NCBI GenBank assembly: GCA_022822495.1
Contig: JAJEBQ010000049.1
Location: forward strand, 116,701 to 180,700
From: Paracoccaceae bacterium
Lineage (GTDB): Bacteria > Pseudomonadota > Alphaproteobacteria > Rhodobacterales > Rhodobacteraceae
Direction: 5' to 3'
Length of the DNA stretch: 64,000 nt
Below are positions 17,592-26,984 of this stretch, piece after piece. The position numbers and the translations under genes are program-made. Position 1 is the stretch's first letter. Each line of letters begins with the position of its first letter. A model generated the notes under the pieces. The model saw only the letters and a program-made list of their open reading frames with translations, did not search any database and was not told where the DNA came from.

Positions 17592-18275
17592 ATGCGTGGA
17601 CAAAGGGAACTGCATACAAGGGTAAAAACTGCCAAAGGAAGGAAATTAAGTTCTACTCGATGGCTGAAGCGGCAATTAAACGATCCCTATGTAAAGCTTG
17701 CCAAACAAGAAGGATTTAAATCAAGGGCTGCGTATAAACTTATGCAACTTGATGACAAGTTCAGATTCCTTTTGCCTGGCAAGATTGTCTTGGATTTGGG
17801 ATCTGCCCCTGGAGGTTGGTCCCAAGTAGCTGCAAGCAGGACAAATTCCGATAAGCAACAACCCAACAGCGAAATGGGTAGAGTTATTGCAGTGGATTTA
17901 ACTGAAATGGACCCTCTACAAGGTGTCATGTTTATCCAGGCGGATATACATTCCTTAGAGTTGTCCAAAATTGATTTGGAGCAGGGTAAAGCAGATGTTA
18001 TATTATCCGATATGGCAGCACCCTCAACAGGTCATAAACAAACAGATCACTTACGAATAATAACGCTTTGTGAGGTTGCACTCAACATAGCCAAAGAGTC
18101 TTTGATGCCTGAAGGAGTTCTTGTAGCGAAAGTCCTTGAGGGTGGAGCTGGATCAGAGTTGCAGAAGGAACTAAAAGCAAATTTTACAACAGTAAAGACG
18201 GTTAAACCCGAGGCAAGTAGAAAAGATAGTTCAGAAAAGTATATCGTTGCCCTTGGCTTTCGTGGAATGCAATAA
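17592..18275 (+). CDS. rlmE: 23S rRNA (uridine-2'-O)-methyltransferase RlmE
   Basis: FtsJ-family methyltransferase of 227 residues that methylates the ribose of U2552 in 23S rRNA late in 50S assembly. The SAM motif [14 protein letters not shown] and the K-D-K-E tetrad context are visible: the early Lys in [15 protein letters not shown], Asp in [17 protein letters not shown], Lys in [15 protein letters not shown] and Glu in [13 protein letters not shown]. Its last third and about 40 bases beyond the stop are duplicated, with many differences, at 19961-20300, so the gene sits at the edge of an accessory island. This copy is the intact one. Confidence 0.93.
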   Translation: MRGQRELHTRVKTAKGRKLSSTRWLKRQLNDPYVKLAKQEGFKSRAAYKLMQLDDKFRFLLPGKIVLDLGSAPGGWSQVAASRTNSDKQQPNSEMGRVIAVDLTEMDPLQGVMFIQADIHSLELSKIDLEQGKADVILSDMAAPSTGHKQTDHLRIITLCEVALNIAKESLMPEGVLVAKVLEGGAGSELQKELKANFTTVKTVKPEASRKDSSEKYIVALGFRGMQ

Positions 18276-18315
18276 CTCCCCAAAAATTTATCCTTGTCCC
18301 GAACATTACCAAATA
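17977..18315 (+). repeat. rlmE 3'-end direct repeat, intact copy
   Basis: This stretch, the last 98 or so codons of rlmE plus about 40 bases of downstream sequence, recurs in the same orientation at 19961-20300. Similarity begins abruptly at ttggagcagg / ttggggcaaa and ends just after the shared tccttgtcccgaacatta. The repeat extends past the stop codon, so it is a DNA-level duplication and not a protein similarity. Confidence 0.85.
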
Positions 18316-18381
18316 TAGTAACTATTCAGGCACTCTCTGATTCAGAATATTTTAGGTGCCATGAATCTTGAGCAAACCATT

Positions 18382-18621
18382 TTACCGATTATCCAAAATC
18401 ATAAAACAATTTTCATGTCTATGTAAGTCTGTCGTAGATTTCCCAAGTTTTAAGTGAGAAGACCATTCATCTTCATGCATTGTCTGGTGTAATAATGCTA
18501 AAGCCTGTATCACAATAGATTTTCCAGAGGCATTACCTCCCGAAAGTACGGTTAGTGCAGCTAAGGGAAGTTTTAGTGTTTCAAAACATTTAAAATGTTT
18601 TATATCAATTCGATTAATCAT
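18382..18621 (-). pseudogene. Truncated AAA-family ATPase (N-terminal fragment)
   Basis: Only 79 residues remain of an SMC/RecF-like AAA ATPase. The N-terminus is convincing: INRIDIKHFKCFETLKLPL, then the Walker A region LSGGNASGKSIVIQALALLH. Homologues run to several hundred residues with Walker B and signature motifs. Here similarity stops after DEWSSHLKL, and the last 20 or so residues look random. The start overlaps the end of the DUF262 gene by 8 bases, so the two were a coupled pair, as in many DUF262-ATPase defence-like modules. The truncation point lies close to the rlmE repeat boundary, suggesting loss by deletion or recombination there. Confidence 0.75.
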
Positions 18622-19777
18622 GGAGATGAAGATTATCTTTTTGGTGTTCTATCACGACTTTTGCTAGAGCGTTCTTCGTCATAGAAAATCTTGTGGTTAC
18701 TTTATTCTTATTGTTTGTACCAGATGTGATTGCACTACGGAATTCTTGATCCCACAGCAAATCGTGAAAAGCATCTCGAATTTTTTTTGAATTATCTCTT
18801 ACATTATCTTCTTCATAATTCGTGAAACCTGTTATCAATACATCCCAAATTGAAGCATTTATGACAGTTCTTTGAGAATTGCCCTGAGATTTTCTAAAGG
18901 CATGTTTTCCAAATACCTCATAATTATTATTTAAACTTTGACGAAATATAAATGAAAGTTCTGACAATCCAGTCGGGCCCCAATTGTTCATCTCAACTAA
19001 CGCTTGGGCTAGAAATTCATCCATGTCTCCTTTGTATTCCTCTACACCTAATATTTGAAAAGCACAAAACCTATTAACGAATTCTCGATCTCTCATGGTT
19101 TTTTTATTCAGGCTACGCCCAGTAGCTATTTTGAACTCTCTGCTTTCGCTCTCTTTCTTTAAAAATTTTGTACCTTCACCCATAAACAAACAATTTCTCA
19201 TTTGTTGTCTTGTAAGTGGAACTCCCCCATTCACTCTTTCAAAAATATCTAGCCGTGCTCTCTCAGGTACTTTAGAATCGATAATATGAAATGTGAGGTT
19301 ACAACCCTCTATTCGATTTTTTAGTTTGTTGGGCAAGTCAGAAAATAATTTGTTATTGAGGTCTCCTCTCTCAGGTAGCCTTAATTTCAATTCGCCTTTT
19401 AAGAACCGATCAAAGGTGGAAAGACGTTGTAAGCCATCTACTACAATCATCTTACCTTCAAAATTCTCTGCCATATAGAAGACTGGTAATGGGATTCGCA
19501 TCATAACCGATTCAATCAGTTTACTTTGCTTAATATCATCCCAGATAAAATCTCTTTGAAATTCAGGGTCCATAATATATCCTAACTGATCTATTCGCCT
19601 GATTACGTCATGTATAGTACGGTTTTCATTTCTGATCAGTAAGGCATCAATGGGATAATCTCCCCAGTGCAAAGGTTCATCCAAACCTTCTAATTCTTCT
19701 TTATCCGAGTTTGGAGGTGTGTTCATGTTCATTTTGGATAAAACTGATTTGTTGGTAGAATTATTTTTGCAAGCCAA
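18614..19777 (-). CDS. DUF262 (GmrS-like/ParB-fold) protein
   Basis: A 387-residue protein with the DUF262 fold: conserved IMDPEFQRDFIWDDIKQSKL near residue 75, IPLPVFYMAE, the nucleotide-pocket motif VVDGLQRLSTF (the DGQQR motif with Leu for the first Gln), then IFERVNGGVPLTRQQMRN. DUF262 is the N-terminal module of GmrSD type IV restriction enzymes and of several defence-associated proteins. No DUF1605/HNH nuclease domain follows, so this is the stand-alone form usually paired with an AAA ATPase. Its partner is truncated, so the system is probably inactive though this gene looks intact. It lies between two copies of the rlmE 3' end. Confidence 0.8.
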   Translation of the reverse strand: MACKNNSTNKSVLSKMNMNTPPNSDKEELEGLDEPLHWGDYPIDALLIRNENRTIHDVIRRIDQLGYIMDPEFQRDFIWDDIKQSKLIESVMMRIPLPVFYMAENFEGKMIVVDGLQRLSTFDRFLKGELKLRLPERGDLNNKLFSDLPNKLKNRIEGCNLTFHIIDSKVPERARLDIFERVNGGVPLTRQQMRNCLFMGEGTKFLKKESESREFKIATGRSLNKKTMRDREFVNRFCAFQILGVEEYKGDMDEFLAQALVEMNNWGPTGLSELSFIFRQSLNNNYEVFGKHAFRKSQGNSQRTVINASIWDVLITGFTNYEEDNVRDNSKKIRDAFHDLLWDQEFRSAITSGTNNKNKVTTRFSMTKNALAKVVIEHQKDNLHLHD

Positions 19778-19960
19778 ATCCTAAATTGAATTCAAGACAT
19801 ACCACTAATTATGCAAAGGACAACAACCCTTGCTTTACAAATTAGCAAATTTAGGTGAAAAATTATCACTTAATCTTACAATAATTTGGGGTGCACACAT
19901 CCCTTCAAATTTACCTTGAACCAATCCAAACAAAAACCAAAAACTTGCCATTACACTGTA

Positions 19961-20300
19961 TTGGGGCAAAATAAAGTCGATGTTATATTATCTGATATGG
20001 CTGTTCCATCGACAGGTCATAAACAAACAGATCACTTAGGAATATCAACACTTGGCGAGGTAACACTCGACATAGCCAAAGAGTTTTTGATGCCTGAAGG
20101 AGTTCTTGTAGCAAAAGTCCTTGAGGGTGGAGTTAGATCAGAGTCACAGAAGCAACAGAAAGCAAATTTTATAACAGTAAAGACGGTTAAGCCCGAGACA
20201 AGTAGAAAAGATAGTTCAGAAAAGTATATTGTTGACCCTGGCTTTCGTGGAATGCAATAGCTCCCCAAGAATTCATCCTTGTCCCGAACATTATCAAATA
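19961..20300 (+). pseudogene. Second, degraded copy of the rlmE 3' end
   Basis: This is a partial duplicate of rlmE lacking the first 130 or so codons and the SAM-binding motif. It can be read from [20 protein letters not shown] through SSEKYIVDPGFRGMQ to the stop at 20260, and the similarity continues about 40 bases further. Over 95 aligned residues I count 17 replacements relative to the intact copy, so it has drifted or came from a related strain. An open frame exists upstream to 19886 but that part is not rlmE. It marks the right edge of the DUF262/ATPase segment. Confidence 0.8.
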
Positions 20301-20369
20301 AATTATAATAATCGACTACAGTTTGTTCACAAATTATATACGCTTCAGTCACACTATCTTTCTTGATTA

Positions 20370-20965
20370 TTGAGTAGCCATTTAGAAACCTGTTTTGAAA
20401 CAAACTTACGTGAATTGGAATATATGATGCTTAAAACAGATCTTTCTGAGCGAGAAGTTGCAACACTTGCTGGTATTCCGGTCACCATAGTTAAGCAGAA
20501 TCTTAAAAATAAATTTTTGCAGGTGGAGATTAAGGGTGATGAAGTTAACTTTACTAACGAAGAAGTTGAATTTCTAAATGGTGGTAAAACTATTGGTCCC
20601 AAATTTGTTTCGCCTGAAAAAAATTGTTTGAGAGGGAAAAACCTCAAGCCCTTCATCAGCAGTCCAAAAAGCAATGTGAAAAAAATTTTAATTCTCCTGT
20701 TCAAGAATTTAAGCAGTTAGTAAAGAATTATATTCATGACAGGGCAAAATTTCTGGAAGTGGATCAGAAAATTTTTGGGGGCACACCGGTCTTGAGGGGT
20801 ACCCGAATAACAGTTTATGCCATTCGTGGTAGGTTAAGAGGTGGTGATACAATTGATAGTATATTAAATGATTACCCAGAAATTTCTCCTGAGGCATTAA
20901 AAGTTGCAGTTTTATATGCCAAATCACATCCTCTTAGGGGTAGGGCCAAAGGCCTACCACGTTGA
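20370..20965 (+). pseudogene. Frameshifted DUF433 antitoxin (VapB45-like)
   Basis: Two overlapping frames together make one antitoxin. The first (20370-20720) carries an N-terminal helix-turn-helix, LSEREVATLAGIPVTIVKQ. The second (20624-20965) carries the DUF433 domain: EVDQKIFGGTPVLRGTRITV, then DTIDSILNDYPEISPEALK. Homologues have both halves in one chain, so a frameshift between about 20590 and 20710 split the gene. DUF433 proteins are the antitoxins of DUF5615 PIN-like toxins, and a damaged toxin gene follows immediately. Confidence 0.7.
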
Positions 20966-21353
20966 GATTTTTTTCGACGAATGTTTATCCCCACGAGTTA
21001 CTTTGGAGGTCGCTCAGGAGTTTGCTTGTTATGTCGTACATCCAAGAAATCAGGGAGGTAAGGGGGACCCTGATCATAGGGTTGTAGATTGATGCCTTAA
21101 TAATGATGTGGTTATCGTCACTGCTGATGCCAACGATTTTGTATCCTTACTTAGTCGAGTACACCCTCGTTTAATCATCCTCCCCAATACCAACTGTGAA
21201 TATTGTAAGACAAATTTTAAGATTGCTATTAGTTTTCTCAGAGAGATGGGTGAGCCTATGGATCTTATGCTAAACCATGTTTTGACTATTAATTCTAATG
21301 GTGTTGTAACCTATAAGGAAATTCCTTTGAGAGGCACTTTAGAAACGGATTGA
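20961..21353 (+). pseudogene. Broken DUF5615 PIN-like toxin (VapC45-like)
   Basis: The frame reads VEIFFDECLSPRVTLEVAQE, VVHPRNQGGKGDPDHRVVD, then a TGA stop at 21090-21092, and continues in the same frame with VVIVTADANDFVSLL and HPRLIILPN. These are the acidic and Asp-containing segments of DUF5615 (Mut7-C-like PIN) toxins, with FFDECLSP carrying catalytic acidic residues. Besides the internal stop, no ATG/GTG/TTG lies at the expected start (GTT instead), so the gene is doubly inactivated. It followed the DUF433 antitoxin as the second gene of a toxin-antitoxin pair. Confidence 0.75.
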
Positions 21354-21589
21354 TTGATTTCAAAAAGCCAAGGAATTCATCATTTTGTCTACTGGTATAT
21401 AGGTAGGGTTCACGACTGTATCACTTAAGGATATAAACCCCAAAGAATTGGTGACAAAATTTTCTGTCCAGAATTTTTTTTAAGATTCTTGGGCAAGGAA
21501 AAATAATTTATTTTGCTTATTTCATAGTTTTTATTCTAAATTACCCGCTGGATAACTAAATCGAATACGGGTCTTAGAATTTTTCAAGG

Positions 21590-22435
21590 ATGGAATTGAA
21601 AATGTCGAGAATAATTTCAAAAACTATCGGAGATAAAACAATCACCATTTTAAATGATGGTGGAACAGAATTTGGTTTTGACTTGTTTCCAGGTAAAGAA
21701 GAGCAGGAACTGAAACACATTCTTGGTGATGCTAGTAAGACCGGATTGTCAACTAGATTTAATGTATGCTTGATTGAAATTGAAAATGAGAAAATACTGG
21801 TTGACGCTGGCGTCGGCAATGCCTTTGGCCCAGTAGCAGGATTCTTGCCTGAAGCATTGGAAGAAGCAGGTATAACACCTGCACAAATAGATAAGTTGGT
21901 TATTTCGCATCTACACCCAGATCACATATGTGGATCATGGGATGATGAAGGGAAACCGATTTTCAATAATGCTGAAGTGATTATGTCCAATACCGAATAT
22001 AACTTCTGGACAAATGCCAATAATTTTATTTCTGTCGGGGAACCGCTTACCTCCTGGCTACCTGTTGCCCAAGAGTTCCTGAGTATTTATTCAAAGCAAG
22101 TTAATACGATTAGTCCAAAGGGTGATATTTCATCAGGAGTTTCATTTCACAGCCTACCAGGACACACCCCTGGTCATTGTGGCGTAATGGTTGACTCTGG
22201 TACACAGCAGTTTTTGTTTACTTCTGATTTAATCGTAATTGAGGATATCCAACTACAAATACCTCGAGCCGAATTTGCATTTGATGTTGACAAGCAGCTG
22301 GCATCAACGATGAGAGTAGAGTGCCTTGATATGCTTGCTACTGATCAAATCCTTTTTTCAGGTGGTCATATTCATGGGCCAAAAATTTGTAATGTTGTCG
22401 CTACTGATAAAGGTTATCAATTGGAAACAGAGTAA
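21590..22435 (+). CDS. Metallo-beta-lactamase-fold hydrolase
   Basis: A 281-residue MBL-fold enzyme (about 277 if translation begins at the second ATG, 21602, which has a slightly better spacing to the upstream AAGGA). The zinc motif HLHPDHICGSW supplies HxHxDH, GHTPGHCGVMV the next His, TSDLIVIED the bridging Asp and FSGGHIHGPK the last His. The family includes lactonases, glyoxalase II relatives and alkylsulfatase-like hydrolases; the N-terminal ILNDGGTEFGFDLFPG is similar to quorum-quenching-lactonase-like members, but the substrate cannot be assigned. It lies between the accessory island and recA with no partner gene. Confidence 0.85.
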   Translation: MELKMSRIISKTIGDKTITILNDGGTEFGFDLFPGKEEQELKHILGDASKTGLSTRFNVCLIEIENEKILVDAGVGNAFGPVAGFLPEALEEAGITPAQIDKLVISHLHPDHICGSWDDEGKPIFNNAEVIMSNTEYNFWTNANNFISVGEPLTSWLPVAQEFLSIYSKQVNTISPKGDISSGVSFHSLPGHTPGHCGVMVDSGTQQFLFTSDLIVIEDIQLQIPRAEFAFDVDKQLASTMRVECLDMLATDQILFSGGHIHGPKICNVVATDKGYQLETE

Positions 22436-22478
22436 CTGATCTGGTTATGTAATTAGTTCAAATTTAGGGAACATAGTA

Positions 22479-23483
22479 ATGGAAAAAAATAAAGCACTTG
22501 ATGCGGCCATAAGCCAGATTGAAAGAAATTTTGGCAAGGGTTCGATTATGAAACTCGGGCAGGATAAAACGACACAGGAGATTGAAGCGACTTCAACAGG
22601 TTCCCTTGGATTGGACATAGCTCTTGGCATCGGTGGTTTGCCAAAAGGTAGAATAGTTGAGATTTACGGGCCAGAAGCTTCTGGTAAAACGACACTTACC
22701 TTACAGGTAATCGCGGAGGAACAGAAAAAAGGAGGAATAGCAGCGTTTGTTGATGCTGAACATGCCCTTGATCCAGTATACGCCAGAAAGCTGGGGGTTG
22801 ATATTGACGAATTGTTGATTTCTCAGCCCGATACGGGTGAACAAGCTTTGGAAATTACCGATACCTTAATTCGATCAGGTGCAGTATCAATCGTGGTTGT
22901 GGATTCGGTTGCGGCCCTGACACCAAAATCTGAACTGGAAGGGGAAATGGGTGATTCACAAGTGGGCGTACAGGCACGGCTGATGAGCCAAGCCATGCGT
23001 AAATTAACCGGTTCAATCAACCGTTCCAACTGTATGGTCATTTTCATTAACCAAATCAGAATGAAAATCGGGGTGATGTTTGGTTCTCCTGAAACTACTA
23101 CTGGTGGTAATGCCTTGAAATTTTATTCGTCTGTAAGGCTCGACATACGACGCATAGGTGCCATTAAAGTAAGAGACGAGATTGTTGGAAGTTCAACCCG
23201 AGTAAAGGTTGTTAAAAACAAACTTGCACCTCCATTCAAACAAGTTGAATTTGATATTTTGTATGGAGAAGGGATTTCCAAGGGAGGTGAAATTATTGAC
23301 TTGGGTGTCAAACATGATATCGTTGAAAAATCTGGGTCATGGTACTCCTATAATGATGAAAGAATGGCTCAAGGACGAATCAACGCTATTAATTTCCTAA
23401 AAGAGTATCCAGAAATTTCAACCGAGATTGAAGATAAAATCAGACAAGTTTGTGGACTCAACGGTGAAGGTGAAGAGAGTTAA
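22479..23483 (+). CDS. recA: Recombinase RecA
   Basis: The DNA strand-exchange recombinase and LexA co-protease, 334 residues, slightly short for the family because of a short C-terminal tail. Walker A is GPEASGKTT, with [20 protein letters not shown] as Walker B and L1, and the L2 region after [15 protein letters not shown] with [11 protein letters not shown]. The C-terminal domain ends [13 protein letters not shown]. It is followed by alaS, the order common in alphaproteobacteria. I saw no convincing SOS box immediately upstream, but alphaproteobacterial LexA sites vary. Confidence 0.97.
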   Translation: MEKNKALDAAISQIERNFGKGSIMKLGQDKTTQEIEATSTGSLGLDIALGIGGLPKGRIVEIYGPEASGKTTLTLQVIAEEQKKGGIAAFVDAEHALDPVYARKLGVDIDELLISQPDTGEQALEITDTLIRSGAVSIVVVDSVAALTPKSELEGEMGDSQVGVQARLMSQAMRKLTGSINRSNCMVIFINQIRMKIGVMFGSPETTTGGNALKFYSSVRLDIRRIGAIKVRDEIVGSSTRVKVVKNKLAPPFKQVEFDILYGEGISKGGEIIDLGVKHDIVEKSGSWYSYNDERMAQGRINAINFLKEYPEISTEIEDKIRQVCGLNGEGEES

Positions 23484-23574
23484 TTATTATTGGAAACCTC
23501 ATTTGAGGTTTAGCTAACCTCAAATCCAAAATTGCTCGTTCATTTAATAGAAATCAAACAGCCTTCAAAGCAAC

Positions 23575-26277
23575 ATGACAAATTTAAACGATATTCGAAC
23601 AAAATTTTTGTCCTATTTTGAGAAAAATGGGCATGAGGTGGTTGCGAGTTCACCTCTCGTTCCCAGGAATGATGCTACCTTGATGTTTACCAACTCAGGT
23701 ATGGTCCAATTCAAGAACATTTTTACAGGCTTGGAGAAAAGAGACTATTCAACGGCCGTTACAAGCCAGAAATGTGTCCGTGCAGGAGGTAAGCATAATG
23801 ATCTTGATAACGTCGGTTATACCGCAAGACATCATACATTTTTCGAAATGTTGGGTAATTTTTCCTTTGGAGAGTATTTCAAGGAGCAGGCAATTTTCTA
23901 TACATGGGATCTTATCGTGAAGGAGTTGGGATTATCCAAGGATAAACTTCTGTGTACCGTTTATCATGACGATGAAGAGGCAGTAAATTATTGGAAAAAA
24001 ATTGCTGGCTTCAGTGATGACAAAATCATTCGAATTGCGACCTCTGATAATTTTTGGTCAATGGGTAATACCGGGCCCTGTGGTCCATGTTCAGAAATCT
24101 TTTATGATTACGGTGACCAAGTTGCCGGTGGCCCTCCAGGTTCACCTGATGAAGATGGTGACCGGTTTGTGGAAATCTGGAATTTGGTTTTTATGCAATT
24201 TGACCGAGGTGATGACGGTACTCTTTCGCCCTTACCAAGGCCTTGCATAGATACAGGAATGGGATTGGAACGAATAGGTTCAGTCCTTCAAGGCAAAACC
24301 GATAATTTTGATACTGACTTATTCCGAAAGATAATTGAAGCTTCGGCTTCAATTACCTCAACTGAACCTGATGGTAAAGACAATGTTCATCATAGAGTTA
24401 TAGCTGACCACCTGAGAGCGGTTGCATTTCTAATTGCTGAAGGTGTTCTACCATCCAATGAGGGTAGGGGATATGTTCTCAGGAGAATCCTGCGAAGAGC
24501 CATCCGGCATGTGCATCTCATTGGATACAATAGGCCATTGATATATTTGCTTGTTCCTTACCTTGTTCAAGAGATGGGATCTGCGTTTCCAGAACTTTCC
24601 CAGACCCAGACCATGATTTCTGAGACAATTGAGGGAGAAGAGATCAGGTTTCAAAAAACTTTGGACCGAGGATTAAAACTTCTTTCGTCAGAATTAACCA
24701 AACTTGAAGCTGGAAAACCACTTCCAGGTAAAACTGCATTCAAACTTTATGACACCTTTGGTTTCCCACTTGACCTTACACAAGATGCTCTTCGAGAAAG
24801 GGGAATGGCTGTTGATGAAGCTGGTTTCGATGAAGAAATGGACAAACAAAGGAAGTTGGCACGATTAAGTTGGGTTGGTTCAGGCGAGGTGGGCCAAGAT
24901 GAAATCTGGTATGAAGTTCTGGATAAATGTGGCCCGACAGAATTTCTAGGTTATGAAATGGAAAAGACTGAGGGTTTGATACTCGCCCTTATCAAAGGAT
25001 CAAAATTTGTATCAAAAGCAGAATCAGGTGACAAGATTCAAATAATTACGAACCAAACTCCCTTTTATGCCGAAGCAGGAGGTCAGGTAGGTGATAAGGG
25101 GACTATCAAAACTGAAAACGGAGTTGCCAATGTCTACGATACCAAGAACCATTTGGGAGTTACATATCATTTTGCTGAAATCATTAAGGGTACTATAGAG
25201 AAGGGGATTAACTCTGAACTAAGAATTGATTCAGAAATACGAAGCCAAATCAAGAGCAACCATTCCGCTACCCATCTGCTGAATGAGGCGTTAAGAGAAA
25301 CCCTTGGTAACCATGTAGTACAGAAGGGATCATTGAATGATGCAAACCGATTGCGGTTTGATTTTTCGCATAACCATCCCCTTGATCTTGAGGATCTGGC
25401 CAAGATAGAAAAAATTGTTAACGATTATATTTGGCAGAATTCTCCAGTCACTACCTCACTGATGAATTATGATGAGGCATTGAAGTTGGGGTCACAAGCC
25501 CTTTTTGGCGAAAAATATGGTGCTGAAGTCAGGGTTGTTTCAATGGGGAGAAAACCAAAATCAGGCAAAGGTAAAGACAAAAATACTTTTTCCATTGAGC
25601 TCTGCGGAGGAACGCATGTCGGATCGACTGGTCAAATCGGTTTGTTTGTCACCACTGGCGAATCATCTGTTTCAGCTGGAGTTCGCAGAATAGAGGCAAT
25701 CACAGGCCAAATCGCCCGTGAATATCTGGCCAACCACGACAGAATATTGGCAGAAATTGCCCTCGGTTTGAAGGTTCATCCAAATCAGGCAGTTGATCGG
25801 GTACAACTTCTCCAAAAAGAGCGAAATACATTGAAGAAGGAAAATGAGCGGCTTCAGCGTATTTTATTGACCCAAAGAGAAGCAGGTGCCAGAAAAAGTA
25901 TTGCAAATTTGGATAATTCACAGAAGAGTCAAAATCAGTACCATAAGGGCGACATTAATGGCGATAAACTAATTATCAGGATATTTTCATCAGTAGCACC
26001 AAAGGATCTGCCGATTATTATGGATGAAGAAAAAAAGCAGTTGAAAAGCGGTATAATTGTTCTCTTCACAGTGCTTGACATGAAAAACTCAGTTGCTGTT
26101 GGCATTACAAAAAATCTTGAAGACAAGTATTCTGCTGTTAATATAGTTAAAAAAATTGTACCTCTTTTGGGTGGAAAGGGCGGTGGAGGAAGAAATGACT
26201 TCGCCAGAGGAGGAGGAACAAAAGTAGATCAATTGGAGAGTTTGTTTCCAAAAATAGAGCAAATTATTGGAGGTTAA
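23575..26277 (+). CDS. alaS: Alanine-tRNA ligase
   Basis: Class II aminoacyl-tRNA synthetase of 900 residues, full length. The N-terminal catalytic core contains NDATLMFTNSGMVQFKN (motif 1-2 region), SVRAGGKHNDLDNVG-like and NTGPCGPCSEI. The editing domain has the HxxxH zinc motif in SNHSATHLLNEAL and the CxxxH in ELCGGTHVGSTG. The C-Ala domain contains a coiled coil (KERNTLKKENERL) and the glycine-rich GGKGGGGRNDFARGGG. The stop overlaps no gene, but the DUF1330 gene begins 2 bases after it. Confidence 0.97.
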   Translation: MTNLNDIRTKFLSYFEKNGHEVVASSPLVPRNDATLMFTNSGMVQFKNIFTGLEKRDYSTAVTSQKCVRAGGKHNDLDNVGYTARHHTFFEMLGNFSFGEYFKEQAIFYTWDLIVKELGLSKDKLLCTVYHDDEEAVNYWKKIAGFSDDKIIRIATSDNFWSMGNTGPCGPCSEIFYDYGDQVAGGPPGSPDEDGDRFVEIWNLVFMQFDRGDDGTLSPLPRPCIDTGMGLERIGSVLQGKTDNFDTDLFRKIIEASASITSTEPDGKDNVHHRVIADHLRAVAFLIAEGVLPSNEGRGYVLRRILRRAIRHVHLIGYNRPLIYLLVPYLVQEMGSAFPELSQTQTMISETIEGEEIRFQKTLDRGLKLLSSELTKLEAGKPLPGKTAFKLYDTFGFPLDLTQDALRERGMAVDEAGFDEEMDKQRKLARLSWVGSGEVGQDEIWYEVLDKCGPTEFLGYEMEKTEGLILALIKGSKFVSKAESGDKIQIITNQTPFYAEAGGQVGDKGTIKTENGVANVYDTKNHLGVTYHFAEIIKGTIEKGINSELRIDSEIRSQIKSNHSATHLLNEALRETLGNHVVQKGSLNDANRLRFDFSHNHPLDLEDLAKIEKIVNDYIWQNSPVTTSLMNYDEALKLGSQALFGEKYGAEVRVVSMGRKPKSGKGKDKNTFSIELCGGTHVGSTGQIGLFVTTGESSVSAGVRRIEAITGQIAREYLANHDRILAEIALGLKVHPNQAVDRVQLLQKERNTLKKENERLQRILLTQREAGARKSIANLDNSQKSQNQYHKGDINGDKLIIRIFSSVAPKDLPIIMDEEKKQLKSGIIVLFTVLDMKNSVAVGITKNLEDKYSAVNIVKKIVPLLGGKGGGGRNDFARGGGTKVDQLESLFPKIEQIIGG

Positions 26278-26278
26278 T

Positions 26279-26563
26279 ATGAAGGGTTATTGGGTTGTGC
26301 GTGTTGATGTTCGTGATGCTGATGGCTACAAGAATTATGCCAAACTGGCAACTCTTGCGGTCAAAGAGTTTGGTGGTAAGTTTCTGGCTCGCGGGGGGAA
26401 ATTCATAGCTAAGGAAGGTCTTAGTCGTCGTCGAAATGTCATAGTTGAATTTCCAAGTATTGAGGTTGCCAATAATTGCTACAATTCATCCACTTATCAA
26501 AAAGCTCTTGAGTACGCGGTTAAATCTGCGGTCCGGGAATTTATCATTCTGGAAGGGGCTTGA
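26279..26563 (+). CDS. DUF1330 domain protein
   Basis: A 94-residue ferredoxin-like alpha/beta-barrel protein. The start is ATG 26279, with a perfect GGAGG five bases upstream, formed by the last codons of alaS. Conserved family features are GYWVVRVDVRD, YAKLATLAVKEFGGKFLARGG and VIVEFPSIEVANNCYNS followed by EYAVKSAVREFIILEG. DUF1330 proteins resemble dimeric alpha+beta barrel (ABM-like) proteins; no activity is established. Co-transcription with alaS is very likely because of the 1-base spacing, and the same pair occurs elsewhere in alphaproteobacteria. Confidence 0.88.
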   Translation: MKGYWVVRVDVRDADGYKNYAKLATLAVKEFGGKFLARGGKFIAKEGLSRRRNVIVEFPSIEVANNCYNSSTYQKALEYAVKSAVREFIILEGA

Positions 26564-26592
26564 TTAAAACTAGTTTACTTCATTACAAATTA

Positions 26593-26621
26593 TTGTTTTG
26601 ATTTACTATATAAGGTATAAT
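26593..26621 (+). promoter_or_regulatory. Sigma-70-type promoter for the bufferin operon
   Basis: A TTGTTT -35 element (26593-26598) and a perfect TATAAT -10 element (26616-26621) are separated by 17 bases, about 40 bases before the precursor gene, whose AAGGAG ribosome-binding site follows at a normal distance. In Caulobacter the homologous operons are controlled by an ECF sigma factor; here the consensus housekeeping elements suggest basal expression. No anti-sigma or regulator gene lies next to it. Confidence 0.6.
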
Positions 26622-26660
26622 AAGTCATATTATCCAAAAGTTATAACTAAGGAGTAGTTA

Positions 26661-26948
26661 ATGAATATAAATGCAAAATCAGTTGCTGTTGCCAGTGCAG
26701 TTTGTGCTGCCTTTGTAGCTTACGCGGTTCCAGGGGTTGCTGACGAAAAGGAAAAGTGTTACGGTATTTCACTCGCGGGTAAAAATGACTGTGCCGCTGG
26801 TCCAGGCACAACTTGTGCGGGCTCATCCACCGTTGATTACCAAGGTAATGCCTGGACATTGGTTCCATCTGGAACATGTACGACCATGGAACTTCCTGGT
26901 GAACGCATGGGCTCCCTTGAGCCGTTGGAAAGGGATCTTCCCTCCTAA
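26661..26948 (+). CDS. bufA1: Bufferin-family metallophore precursor (DUF2282)
   Basis: A 95-residue ribosomally made peptide precursor. Residues 1-27 form a Sec signal peptide ([21 protein letters not shown]). The core has four cysteines in the family spacing: Cys33 (EKCYGI), Cys44 (KNDCAAGPG), Cys52 (TTCAGSS) and Cys73 (SGTCTTM). In characterised bufferins the DUF692 enzyme converts core cysteines to thiooxazole heterocycles and the product binds copper in the periplasm; that is family knowledge. A longer C-terminal tail ([16 protein letters not shown]) follows the last cysteine. The AAGGAG ribosome-binding site is strong, as expected for a highly made peptide. The modifying enzyme is encoded 36 bases downstream. 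Confidence 0.88.
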   Translation: MNINAKSVAVASAVCAAFVAYAVPGVADEKEKCYGISLAGKNDCAAGPGTTCAGSSTVDYQGNAWTLVPSGTCTTMELPGERMGSLEPLERDLPS

Positions 26949-26984
26949 AAATATTTATGTGGTACAGGATTCAAAAACTAAGCT

